Part shown: one piece after another, positions 1 to 6,555 of the stretch
Layout: each line of letters starts with the position of its first letter
How positions within the stretch are numbered: position 1 is the first letter of the stretch
DNA from: Candidatus Agrococcus pullicola
GTDB lineage: Bacteria; Actinomycetota; Actinomycetes; Actinomycetales; Microbacteriaceae
Direction: 5' to 3'
NCBI GenBank assembly: GCA_019115685.1
Contig: DXDC01000351.1
Span: 1 to 12,136 of the forward strand
Length of the DNA: 12,136 nucleotides
Made by a program: the position numbers and the translations under genes
The notes under the pieces: generated by a model
What the model saw: only the letters and a program-made list of their open reading frames with translations
Told to the model about the DNA's origin: nothing
Databases searched by the model: none

Positions 1-343
1 TGCCGATCTTCGCTACGGGGTTGAGGTTCGACATCGGGTCCTGCGGCACGAGGCCGATGCGGCGACCGCGAATGGACCGCATCTTCGCTTCGCTCGCGCC
101 GACAAGCTCTTCGCCGTCGAGTCGGATGCTACCCGAGCTGACGCGTCCGTTGCCCGGCAGGAGGCCGATGACCGACATAGCCGTCGTCGATTTGCCCGAA
201 CCGGATTCGCCCACGATGGCCAGGGTCTCACCCGCGCCGATCGAGAGACTCGCCTCGTGCACGGCCGTGACGTTGCCATCCTGCGTCGTGAACTGGACCT
301 GCAGGCCGTCGACTTCTAGCAGCGGCTTCTTCGCATCGCTCAT
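1..343 (-). CDS. Peptide/nickel-type ABC transporter ATP-binding protein (N-terminal part, truncated by window edge)
   Basis: Only the first 114 residues lie in the window. They begin MSDAKKPLLEVDGLQVQF. A Walker A motif, GESGSGKST, sits at about residues 45-53, and the Q-loop with its following segment (LVPQDPMSNLNP) at about 98-109. The PQDPMxxLNP form is typical of the DppD/OppD family of ATPases that power import of di- and oligopeptides or nickel at the inner face of the membrane. The signature motif, Walker B and H-loop would lie off the left edge, so it cannot be told whether this is a single ATPase or the two-domain DppD-DppF fusion common in actinobacteria. The start at 343 is the only sensible one, because the ATG 8 nt upstream stops after three codons. 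The gene starts 27 nt after the MDR oxidoreductase stop on the same strand, so co-transcription is possible. Family assignment is firm; the substrate is unknown. Confidence 0.92.
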   Translation of the reverse strand, partial: MSDAKKPLLEVDGLQVQFTTQDGNVTAVHEASLSIGAGETLAIVGESGSGKSTTAMSVIGLLPGNGRVSSGSIRLDGEELVGASEAKMRSIRGRRIGLVPQDPMSNLNPVAKIG

Positions 344-370
344 ACGACCATCTTGCCGTGTCGGAGAACG

Positions 371-1321
371 CTAAGCCACTTTGAGCACGAGCTTGCCGCG
401 CGTGTGTCCGCCCGATTGGGCTTCTATTGCCGACTCGATGTCCTCGAGCGCGAACACGTCATCGACGTGCACCCGAACATCCCCGTTGTCGAGCAGGCGC
501 CCGATCGTTGCGAGATTCTCGCGGTCTGGCTCGACTTTGATGTGCGAATAGCGCATCCCGGCCCGCTCTGCGGCCTCCGCGTAGTCCGGCCACGATCCGG
601 TCGGGATGTTCAGATACAGTCCGTCGCTCTTGAGGACGTTGAGAGAACGCGAACCGGTGTCGTCTTGGACGTTGCCGACGAGATCGACGACGACGTCGAC
701 TTTCTGCGTAGCCTCTTCGAAGCGCTGAGCCCGGTAGTCGATGACTTCGTCTGCGCCGAGTTCGCGCAGGAAGTCCAGGTTGTGCTCGGATGCCGTGGCG
801 ATGACGTGCGCGCCGAAGAAGCGAGCGAACTGCACCGCGAAGTGGCCGACCCCTCCTGCTCCGGCATGGACCAGGATGCGCTGCCCCGTCCGGGCCTTCG
901 CGACCCGTACGACGGCATCCCAGGCGGTGAGGCCTGCGCACGGAACGGCCGCGGCTTCCTCGAAGGTCAGCGACTCGGGCTTTCGAGCGATCTGCAGCGT
1001 CGATACCGCAGCCCGCTCGGCGAACGAGCCGCCACTGCGACCGGGATTCGCGATGCCGAACACGGCGTCACCGACCTTGAGTTCGTGCGCCTCGTACGGT
1101 GACTGCGCGACTGTTCCGGCGAAGTCGTTGCCGGGGGTCCAGGGAAAGATCTTCACAGCGGGAGCGACACCCTTGCCCTGGATGCTCTTCCAGTCGATCG
1201 GATTCAGCCCCGCGGCTCGCACGTCGATGAGCGCTTCGTTCATGAGCGCAATGGGTTCTTCGACATCGGTGACCGAAGGAACGGCGTCTGGGCCGAGCGA
1301 TTGGAGAGCTACTGCACGCAT
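371..1321 (-). CDS. NADPH:quinone oxidoreductase-like MDR family oxidoreductase
   Basis: A 316-aa medium-chain dehydrogenase/reductase of the zinc-free quinone-reductase type. The GroES-like N-terminal domain (about 28-115) contains GLNPIDWK and the core PGNDFAGTV. The Rossmann domain carries the dinucleotide-binding motif AGAGGVGHFAVQFA at about 153-166, followed by GADEVIDY. The cysteine cluster of zinc alcohol dehydrogenases is absent. Such enzymes reduce quinones or activated alkenes with NADPH in the cytoplasm; the substrate cannot be read from the sequence. Length is normal for the family. The ATG at 1321 follows GGAGAT immediately, and a TAGCTT hexamer lies 6 nt further up. That hexamer could instead be the -10 of a leaderless transcript. 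The product ends at KLVLKVA, the normal C-terminus of this family. Confidence 0.95.
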   Translation of the reverse strand: MRAVALQSLGPDAVPSVTDVEEPIALMNEALIDVRAAGLNPIDWKSIQGKGVAPAVKIFPWTPGNDFAGTVAQSPYEAHELKVGDAVFGIANPGRSGGSFAERAAVSTLQIARKPESLTFEEAAAVPCAGLTAWDAVVRVAKARTGQRILVHAGAGGVGHFAVQFARFFGAHVIATASEHNLDFLRELGADEVIDYRAQRFEEATQKVDVVVDLVGNVQDDTGSRSLNVLKSDGLYLNIPTGSWPDYAEAAERAGMRYSHIKVEPDRENLATIGRLLDNGDVRVHVDDVFALEDIESAIEAQSGGHTRGKLVLKVA

Positions 1322-1452
1322 ATCTCCAAGCTATCGGACTTCTGAAAGGGATCGCGAGGGAAATTACACACTATTGCACTGAGTTTCGTAATAATCGCGA
1401 ATGCTGGACAGCCGTCCTAGCCCTGCCCCGCTGCTGGGATACGCTCGAGGGT
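1322..1452. promoter_or_regulatory. Divergent intergenic promoter region between MDR oxidoreductase and DUF998-like gene
   Basis: This 131-bp spacer separates two divergent genes. On the minus strand, TAGCTT (1333-1328) lies exactly 6 nt before the ATG at 1321. On the plus strand, TACGCT (1440-1445) lies 7 nt before the GTG at 1453. Both fit the TANNNT form of an actinobacterial -10 box placed so that transcription would begin at the start codon. No good -35 hexamer is visible for either. The middle of the spacer (about 1360-1395) is more A/T-rich than the surroundings and contains no recognisable gene. Confidence 0.5.
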
Positions 1453-2115
1453 GTGGGGATCAGTCGCATGGCGCTTGAGCGAGTGGTCGCACTCGCAGTT
1501 GTTCTGCTGCTGGCGGGCGGTGGGGGCATTATGGTTGCTCAGCGCGCCCAGCACGACCGGTGGTACTACATCTCGGAGTTCGGTGCGCAGGGGCTCGCGA
1601 CCGAGGCCGATTTCAAAACGGGTTTCACGATGCTGGCGCTCGGATTCCTTCTGTCTGCCTGGCCCTTGCGGCGCGTTCGTACGAAACCGCTGCCGGCGTG
1701 GATCACCATCGCATTGGCCGCGCTCGCCTTCCTCGTCGCTAGTCGGGTGAACTGCACGGAGAACTGCCCTGGCCTCGGTAACCCGGAGGCAACCGCCCGC
1801 GATCTCGTGCACATCTGGTTCGCGATCTTCGGCTTCGTGCTCGGATGCATCGCGATGCTGCAGATCGCATTCACGGGGTCTCGTCGATTCAGAGTCGTGA
1901 CCATCGTTGCGGCGGTGCTGATCGGAGCGATTGCGGGTGCGGGAGGGCTGCTCTCGCTTGCGGGCAGCACCTCCGAGCTGGGTGCGATCGCTGAACACGT
2001 CGCTGCCGGTATCGGTGTTCTGTGGCTCATTGTGCTGGTGCTCGTCGAGTCGAATCGGTATGTGCCGAATTCGGTGGTGAACCGAATTCCTGACGGGCAG
2101 GGGCCTTCCGAGTAG
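1453..2115 (+). CDS. DUF998-like six-helix integral membrane protein
   Basis: A 220-aa hydrophobic protein with about six predicted membrane segments: residues ~12-30, 55-74, 82-98, 115-137, 143-168 and 178-197. The conserved-looking loop DRWYYISEFGAQG after the first helix, and the overall layout, match the DUF998 family of uncharacterised bacterial membrane proteins. The loop after the third helix holds two Cys (NCTENCPGLG), probably outside, which could form a disulphide. I start at the GTG at 1453 because a TACGCT hexamer lies 7 nt upstream, as in a leaderless mRNA. The ATG at 1468, with GGGG 9 nt before it, is a real alternative and would remove five residues without touching the first helix. 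The biochemical role is unknown. The gene is monocistronic and convergent with the next gene to the right. Confidence 0.85.
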   Translation: MGISRMALERVVALAVVLLLAGGGGIMVAQRAQHDRWYYISEFGAQGLATEADFKTGFTMLALGFLLSAWPLRRVRTKPLPAWITIALAALAFLVASRVNCTENCPGLGNPEATARDLVHIWFAIFGFVLGCIAMLQIAFTGSRRFRVVTIVAAVLIGAIAGAGGLLSLAGSTSELGAIAEHVAAGIGVLWLIVLVLVESNRYVPNSVVNRIPDGQGPSE

Positions 2116-2337
2116 CTAGTCGCTTGGAGCGGCATTGTGGCTCGGAAAAGTCGCGTGCTTCGACCGGTTCCAACACTCTCGGTGCATCGGTCTCAGATGG
2201 TTATTACGGGTTTGGACGTCGTCTCAACCAATGAAATCCGTCTGGGCCCGCAGATTTCCGCTTCAAGCTCAACTCCTATCCGCGCGATCTAAACCGCGTG
2301 GACTTCTCAGTAACCGGACCGATCAACGTTACCGGGA
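2116..2337. other. Convergent intergenic spacer without recognisable gene
   Basis: A 222-bp gap between two convergent genes. I see no coding signal, no tRNA and no clear terminator. The only structure is a weak pair, GTAAC and GTTAC, separated by 14 nt at about 2310-2333, too weak to call. A short plus-strand reading frame across it has no codon bias or ribosome-binding site. Confidence 0.5.
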
Positions 2338-3072
2338 TCAGCGCACGCCGACCAGGTAGGTTGCGAGTTCGTTCTGGATCCATGCGTCGACGGCGTGCGG
2401 GTTGCGGCCGCGATCCGGTGTCACCCGGATAGCAGCGCCGAGGAGGTGCTGCCACTGCTGCGCGAGCCAGAGCGGGTGCACGGGGTCGGTCGGGTCGGCG
2501 ATCACCATCGAGGCGACATCAAGGTCCTTGAACTCGTCTTCGCGGTACCCTGCGTACATCGGGATTTCGCTGAACCGTGCTCGGCGTTCCGCCGCGTTCG
2601 GCTCCTGGATCAGCTGCAGCGCTTCGTTGGCCGCTGCACGCGAAGATCTGCGGATGTCGTTGAAGACGCCACTGGTCTCAAATCGTTGCACGGCATCCCG
2701 CGGGTGGCTTCCCAGCAGTTCGGCGATGACGGGGTACACGGTGAGGTTCTCGGGCAGGGACACAGAGCCGAACGAGGGTCGGATCGCCACGAAACGGTCG
2801 ATCTTGTGCAGTCGCGAGAGTACGATGCGCAGGCCGACTGCGGCTCCGAGGCCGACGCCGATGATCGTGAGCGGGTGCTCGGACGCTCTCTCCGGCATCC
2901 CTTCGGCCACCGTTTGCGCTAGTCGGTAGAGCGAGAGCTCGTCGAGATCATCCGGCACGGGGTTCGCTCCGTGAGCGGGGAGGTCGGGTGCCCATACATC
3001 GGGCAGCACCGGCATCATCGGAATGAGTTGTCGCGAGGTACCACCCAGGTCGTGGAGCACCAGAGCGGTCAC
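2338..3072 (-). CDS. Alpha/beta-hydrolase-fold protein lacking the nucleophilic serine
   Basis: A 244-aa protein with the sequence layout of the alpha/beta hydrolase family. It has an N-terminal LHDLGGTSRQ turn where HGxGG forms the oxyanion hole, then DLPAHGANP. IIGVGLGAAVG at about 70-80 is in the nucleophile-elbow position. DPTDPVHP at about 193-200 would supply the acid (D196), and NPHAVDAW holds the likely triad histidine (H226). The elbow reads G-V-G-L-G instead of G-x-S-x-G, so residue 74 is Gly and the usual nucleophile is missing. The protein is therefore probably not a classical esterase. It may be a binding protein, or use another chemistry. The GTG start overlaps the stop of the upstream nuclease gene as GTGA, which implies translational coupling. 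Substrate or partner is unknown. Confidence 0.85.
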   Translation of the reverse strand: MTALVLHDLGGTSRQLIPMMPVLPDVWAPDLPAHGANPVPDDLDELSLYRLAQTVAEGMPERASEHPLTIIGVGLGAAVGLRIVLSRLHKIDRFVAIRPSFGSVSLPENLTVYPVIAELLGSHPRDAVQRFETSGVFNDIRRSSRAAANEALQLIQEPNAAERRARFSEIPMYAGYREDEFKDLDVASMVIADPTDPVHPLWLAQQWQHLLGAAIRVTPDRGRNPHAVDAWIQNELATYLVGVR

Positions 3073-3683
3073 GGTGTACTCGCTCCCATGGCTTGCAGCA
3101 GCAGGTTGGCACGCTTTACGAGCACTTCGATTTCACTGTCGTTGCGGTCGATCCAGAGGTACTGGGGCTCGCCGAGAGGAGTGAAGTCTCGGTGCTGCTC
3201 CCACACGAACAGTGTGCGCTCCGCTCCCAGCACGTACTGCTGCCACCAAATCTGACGCAGGTAGTTCGCCGGTGGTTTGCGGAGCGGTTTCGACGTGGTC
3301 TTGATCTCGCAGAGCGTGAGACCGTCGTCGCTGAGGCCGTCAGGAGTCGCGAGGTGCCGCCGTTCGCGCGTCGAATGGAACAGCGCATCGCTGGATTCGA
3401 GCGGGAACCGATCCGCAACCCACTTCGCAATGTGCGGCTCGCGCTCTTTGCCGTGGTCGGTATAGCGGTTCCCCGCGAACCCGTTGCCGCCGGTGCGTTT
3501 CTCCCAGGCGACCGATTGCAGCGCCTTCGGTGAACTCAGTCGGGCGGCATCCGTTGCCGTGACTCCCGTCGCCCTGTGGCGCAGCCACGCGACTCGGTCT
3601 GAAGAGCGGGCCAGGATGCGCTGCAGGTGCAGTGGTTCCGCTGGGGTGAAGAGATCGAGCTGCGAATCCTGCATGCGAACCAT
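3069..3683 (-). CDS. YqaJ / lambda-exonuclease-type PD-(D/E)XK nuclease
   Basis: A 204-aa protein matching the YqaJ-like viral recombinase family, the fold of lambda exonuclease. In order it shows WLRHRATGVTATDAARL (about 33-49), HGKEREPHIAKW (77-88) with the early Glu, HSTRERRHLATPDG (103-116) with the metal-binding Asp at 115, CEIKTTSK (125-132) as the E-x-K, and YLRQIWWQQYVLG (141-153) with the conserved Gln helix. All expected catalytic residues are present, so an active metal-dependent DNA exonuclease is likely. Phage relatives act in recombination with a single-strand annealing protein, but no such partner or other phage gene is nearby. The start is uncertain between 3683 and the in-frame ATG at 3674; neither has a good ribosome-binding site. 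Its stop overlaps the hydrolase start by GTGA, so the two products are probably made together. Confidence 0.88.
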   Translation of the reverse strand: MVRMQDSQLDLFTPAEPLHLQRILARSSDRVAWLRHRATGVTATDAARLSSPKALQSVAWEKRTGGNGFAGNRYTDHGKEREPHIAKWVADRFPLESSDALFHSTRERRHLATPDGLSDDGLTLCEIKTTSKPLRKPPANYLRQIWWQQYVLGAERTLFVWEQHRDFTPLGEPQYLWIDRNDSEIEVLVKRANLLLQAMGASTP

Positions 3684-3945
3684 CTTGGCACCAACCGCCG
3701 TCTCGCCGGGGGAGCGACGCTCTGGTCAACGTAGGCATCCCGTTTCAGATCGTCGCAAAGGTACCTCTCGCTGCTTCCCCTGCGTTCCCGGACCTTTTCT
3801 CGGTCTATGCGGTCAGCCAACGAAACAATTGTCTTGGCCGCGCGTATTGACCGAGATTCGGCGAAGCACGTTGGTGTGCGTTGAACTTCAGCGGTCGTGT
3901 AGGCGCAACGGGGGTATTTCGCTAGTGCAGGCGACACAGAAATCA

Positions 3946-3982
3946 CATAGAAAAGATGGTGCGCAGCATAGCGTGTGCATAG
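3946..3982 (+). repeat. CATAG direct repeats with 11-bp phasing, possible response-regulator boxes
   Basis: CATAG occurs at 3946-3950, 3967-3971 and 3978-3982. The starts are 21 bp and 11 bp apart, so all copies lie on nearly the same face of the helix. The last two copies are both preceded by G (GCATAG). OmpR/PhoB-family regulators commonly bind direct repeats spaced 11 bp, and such a regulator begins at 4006. Autoregulation is therefore a reasonable inference, but the motif is short and chance is not excluded. Confidence 0.35.
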
Positions 3983-3991
3983 AGAACGCCC

Positions 3992-3997
3992 GATAAT
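3992..3997 (+). promoter_or_regulatory. -10 element (GATAAT) of the two-component operon
   Basis: GATAAT differs from TATAAT at one base and ends 8 nt before the first ATG of the response regulator. Transcription would start at or within a few bases of the start codon, so the message would be leaderless or nearly so. No good -35 is seen about 17 bp upstream, where the CATAG repeats lie, which fits a promoter that needs an activator. GGAAAAG between the box and ATG is only a weak ribosome-binding site. Confidence 0.5.
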
Positions 3998-4005
3998 GGA
4001 AAAGT

Positions 4006-4749
4006 ATGATGGAATCAGCGCAAGAGCACCTACGAGCCCAGCCGCGATTGACGCGCCCTGACGGGTCGCCGATCCGGGTTGTCGTAGTCGACGACGAGCA
4101 GTCGCTCGCCGACCTGGTCTCCATGGGCCTCAAGTACGAGGGCTGGGAGGTGCGCACGGCGGCCAACGGGCAGCAGGCACTCCAAGCGGTCCGCGAGTTC
4201 CGGCCGGACGCCGTTGTTCTCGACATCATGCTGCCCGACTTCGACGGCCTGCAGGTGCTCCAGCGGATGCGCGGCGCAGGCTTTGACATGCCGGTGCTGT
4301 TCCTGACCGCGAAAGACTCGCTGGAAGACCGGGTCACGGGCCTGACCGCCGGCGGCGACGACTACGTGACGAAGCCCTTCGGTATAGAAGAGGTCGTCGC
4401 CAGGCTCCGGGGTCTCATCCGACGCAGTGCATCGATAGCGGAAGAATCGAGTGTTCTGTGGGTCGGTGACCTCATGCTCGACGAAGACAGCTACGAAGTG
4501 CAACGCGACGGAACACCGGTCGAACTCACGGCGACCGAGTTCGAGCTGCTGCGCTACCTCATGCGCAACCCGCGTCGGGTGCTCTCCAAAGCGCAGATTC
4601 TCGATCGCGTCTGGTCGTACGACTTTGGTGGGCGCGCATCCGTCGTAGAACTGTACATCTCGTACCTGCGCAAGAAGATCGATACGCTCGGCGAACCCAT
4701 GATCCACACCGTCCGCGGTGTCGGGTACCAGATCCGACCCGCGTCGTGA
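4006..4749 (+). CDS. OmpR/PhoB-family two-component response regulator
   Basis: A 247-aa transcription factor. The receiver domain (about 23-137) has the acidic pocket DDE at 29-31, phospho-acceptor Asp73 in VVLDIMLPDFDG, Thr101 and Lys123 in the TKPF motif, so it is complete. The C-terminal winged helix (about 150-245) has the typical LTATEFELLRYLMRNP and the recognition-helix stretch ASVVELYISYLRKKID, ending VRGVGYQIRP. An N-terminal extension of about 22 residues precedes the receiver. The gene overlaps the sensor kinase start by GTGA, so the two are a cognate pair. The sequence resembles the TrcR/PrrA-like group of actinobacterial regulators, but I do not assign an ortholog. The start could be 4006 or the adjacent ATG at 4009. 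Confidence 0.96.
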   Translation: MMESAQEHLRAQPRLTRPDGSPIRVVVVDDEQSLADLVSMGLKYEGWEVRTAANGQQALQAVREFRPDAVVLDIMLPDFDGLQVLQRMRGAGFDMPVLFLTAKDSLEDRVTGLTAGGDDYVTKPFGIEEVVARLRGLIRRSASIAEESSVLWVGDLMLDEDSYEVQRDGTPVELTATEFELLRYLMRNPRRVLSKAQILDRVWSYDFGGRASVVELYISYLRKKIDTLGEPMIHTVRGVGYQIRPAS

Positions 4750-6224
4750 CACGGGCGGGCGTTGGCGCCGCTCGGCGGTCGCGCTTCAGCAGCTGGTCGC
4801 TGCGGAAGCGACTGCTGGTCGTCACCATCGGCCTGTTCATGCTCTTGACCATCGCGGTCACCGTAACCAGCATGCTCATCATGCGCACTGTCCTGCTGGA
4901 CCGACTCGACGATCAGGTCCAAGAGTACGGCAGTCGCATGCAGATCCAGGCGGAAGACTCACTGCACGCGCAACGCGGTCAGCAGTTGGAGCCGCGCAAC
5001 ATTACGGGCACGGTCGGCGTTCTGCAAGTGCACGGCTACACCATGCAGAGCTTCTACGCCACCGGCGGCGGTGGCGCCGAATCGCTGACACCGCAGCAAG
5101 CTGCTCGCCTCGTCGGCAGCTCCCCGGGAATCCCGGGAGAGACATACACGACTTCGCTCGATGTCCGGGGCGACTATCGGGCCGTGGAGCTTCACATCGG
5201 CGATAACGAGGACATTCGGCTGTTCGTTGCCCTCCCCATGGCCGAAATGAACCAGACGATGCTGGCCATGACGATGGTCATCGCCACGAGCGCCATCGCG
5301 GCAGCGACGCTGTTGGTTGCGCTCGCCGATGTCACGATCAGGCGCGCCATGCGGCCCTTGACGAACGTCGTGCTGACAACCGAGCGCGTTTCGCAGTTGC
5401 CGCTCGACTCCGGTGATGTGCACATGTCGAACCGCGTGCGCATCGACGACCCTGCGACGGAGGTAGGTCGGGTGGGCGAGAGCGTGAACCGCATGCTCAA
5501 CCACATCGAGACGGCGCTCGGGGCGCGAGCTGCCAGCGAGAACCGGATGCGGCAGTTCGTCGCCGACGCATCCCACGAATTGCGAACGCCCCTGGCGGCT
5601 GTCAAGGGGTACGCGGAAATCACGCGCAAGCACGAACGGGACATGTCCGACGACGCTCGCCTGTCGCTCAAGCGCATCGAGGGCGCGGCGAACAGGATGT
5701 CGGCGCTCGTCAACGACCTGCTGCTGCTCGCGCGGCTCGACGAGGGTCGTGATGTGACCTTCGCAGAGGTCGACCTGTCGAAGCTGGTGGTGGAGGCCGT
5801 CGCGGACGCGCAGGCTGCCGGGCGTGAGTACCCCGTCGGCCTAGACCTGCCGGAAGAGCCTGTCGTGGTGCACGGCGACATGCTCCGGCTCCAGCAAGTA
5901 CTCGCCAATCTCCTCGCGAATGCACGCGTGCATACGCCGGAGGGGACGCAGATTGAAGTTGAGCTGGGCCTGGACGGTGAGGATGCGGTACTCACGGTCG
6001 CGGACAATGGCCCGGGTATCAGCCCGGAGCTCGCCGAAAAACTCTTCGGCCGCTTCGTGCGCGGCGACGCTTCACGTTCACGGGAGGCCGGCTCCTCAGG
6101 GCTGGGGCTCGCGATCGTGAAGGCGATCGTGGAGGCGCACGGCGGTGAGATCTCCGTCGTCAATAGGGGAAAAGGCTCTGGTGCCGTTTTCACCGTGCGA
6201 CTTCCCCTGGCCGAGGAAGATTGA
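4746..6224 (+). CDS. Two-component sensor histidine kinase (HAMP, HisKA, HATPase)
   Basis: A 492-aa membrane kinase. A basic N-terminus is followed by membrane helix 1 (about 22-46), an extracytoplasmic sensor region (47-168), helix 2 (about 171-196), a HAMP linker (about 197-262) and HisKA with the H-box FVADASHELRTPLAAVKGYAE, where His277 is the phospho-acceptor. The ATPase domain has the N-box around QVLANLLANARVHTPEG (Asn388, Asn392), G1 DNGPGI (420-425) and G2 SSGLGLAIVKA (450-460). All catalytic motifs are intact. It overlaps the response-regulator stop by GTGA and begins with GTG. The stimulus cannot be deduced; the extracytoplasmic part is about 120 residues and shows no domain I recognise. 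Confidence 0.96.
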   Translation: MTRAGVGAARRSRFSSWSLRKRLLVVTIGLFMLLTIAVTVTSMLIMRTVLLDRLDDQVQEYGSRMQIQAEDSLHAQRGQQLEPRNITGTVGVLQVHGYTMQSFYATGGGGAESLTPQQAARLVGSSPGIPGETYTTSLDVRGDYRAVELHIGDNEDIRLFVALPMAEMNQTMLAMTMVIATSAIAAATLLVALADVTIRRAMRPLTNVVLTTERVSQLPLDSGDVHMSNRVRIDDPATEVGRVGESVNRMLNHIETALGARAASENRMRQFVADASHELRTPLAAVKGYAEITRKHERDMSDDARLSLKRIEGAANRMSALVNDLLLLARLDEGRDVTFAEVDLSKLVVEAVADAQAAGREYPVGLDLPEEPVVVHGDMLRLQQVLANLLANARVHTPEGTQIEVELGLDGEDAVLTVADNGPGISPELAEKLFGRFVRGDASRSREAGSSGLGLAIVKAIVEAHGGEISVVNRGKGSGAVFTVRLPLAEED

Positions 6225-6240
6225 GTGTCTGCTTGGGCAA

Positions 6241-6288
6241 GGCGTAGCGAAATACTGACGATTCGACCGGGCGTAACGAAACACTGAC
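6241..6288 (+). repeat. Two 19-bp direct repeats, 29-bp period, upstream of rplJ promoter
   Basis: GGCGTAGCGAAATACTGAC at 6241-6259 is repeated as GGCGTAACGAAACACTGAC at 6270-6288, with 17 of 19 bases identical and start-to-start distance 29 bp. The pair begins 16 bp after the kinase stop and lies about 70 bp upstream of the rplJ -35. Two similar sites about three helical turns apart suggest a tandem protein-binding site. No known regulator is matched with confidence. A T6 run at 6300-6305 follows, but there is no convincing stem for a kinase-operon terminator. Confidence 0.6.
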
Positions 6289-6356
6289 CAGGCTGTCCGT
6301 TTTTTGTGCTCCTGGGCGCTCGCGAATGGGGCCACGGGATGGTCGGTAGCGTCAGG

Positions 6357-6385
6357 TTGAAAACGAGCCGGGCATCCCGTATGCT
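6357..6385 (+). promoter_or_regulatory. Promoter of rplJ-rplL operon
   Basis: TTGAAA (6357-6362), a 17-bp spacer and TATGCT (6380-6385) form the best sigma70-type promoter in the window. Transcription would start near 6391-6393, which is exactly where the conserved L10 leader begins. This agreement supports the call. Confidence 0.8.
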
Positions 6386-6390
6386 GATCC

Positions 6391-6518
6391 GGTACCAAAG
6401 ACCGCTGGTTACCCCTGTGCTTGCACAAGGGACGAAGGTTCACGAAGGTGACAGCCCGCGCAGGTGAGATTCAAGCCAGGCTCTGGCGTGTACCTTACGT
6501 GCGCGGCCAGAGCCTTTT
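6391..6518 (+). ncRNA. Ribosomal protein L10 leader (autoregulatory mRNA element)
   Basis: The leader shows the conserved actinobacterial pattern: CCAAAGACCGCTGGT near the 5' end, a hairpin CCCCTGTGC/GCACAAGGG (6412-6431, one mismatch), then GACGAAGG, a second short stem and CGCGCAGGTGAG. It lies directly upstream of rplJ and begins at the predicted transcription start. In this family the L10(L12)4 complex binds the leader RNA and lowers expression of its own operon. A terminator-like hairpin closes the element. I recognise the family from conserved motifs and position; no covariance search was possible. Confidence 0.85.
6478..6518 (+). terminator. Leader attenuator hairpin upstream of rplJ
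   Basis: AGGCTCTGGC (6478-6487) pairs perfectly over 10 bp with GCCAGAGCCT (6506-6515). The loop is 18 nt and the stem runs into a short T run (TTTT, 6515-6518). The 5' arm can instead fold into the small hairpin GCCAG-GCT-CTGGC (6475-6487), which excludes the long stem. This gives a possible termination/antitermination switch 38 nt before the rplJ start. Confidence 0.7.
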
Positions 6519-6555
6519 CCGTGCGCCGGGTTCCAGCTCAAATTCAAGGAGCACC

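Larger units (their letters stand above)
3684..4005. other. Intergenic region between divergent nuclease and two-component genes
   Basis: A 322-bp gap holding the divergent promoters of the minus-strand nuclease and the plus-strand response regulator. The right end is A/T-richer and contains CATAG repeats and a GATAAT box (listed separately). On the minus strand a TTGACC (3729-3724) could be a -35, but no matching -10 is seen. Minus-strand reading frames crossing this gap lack coding bias and I do not call a gene. Confidence 0.5.

Noticed and set aside
353..1102. 249-codon plus-strand reading frame opposite the MDR oxidoreductase
   Set aside because: It is the antisense of a clear family member and has no recognisable domain; such frames are common in high-GC DNA.
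2310..2333. GTAAC/GTTAC inverted pair in the convergent spacer
   Set aside because: Only 5 bp arms with a 14-nt gap and no T run; expected by chance.
2395..2929. Two overlapping 175-codon plus-strand frames
   Set aside because: Antisense shadows of the alpha/beta-hydrolase-fold gene.
3069..3683. Prophage remnant, suggested by the YqaJ/lambda-exonuclease family
   Set aside because: No annealing protein, integrase, attachment repeats or structural genes nearby, and codon use is like that of the neighbours.
4030..4752. Long minus-strand frames (also 5192-6193 and 6544-7500) opposite the two-component and ribosomal genes
   Set aside because: Ser/Arg-rich or low-complexity translations directly antisense to well-supported genes, with no ribosome-binding sites or family motifs.
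6288..6315. CCAGG/CCTGG stem around a T6 run as terminator of the sensor kinase
   Set aside because: The T run is in the loop rather than after the stem, so it does not have the form of an intrinsic terminator.
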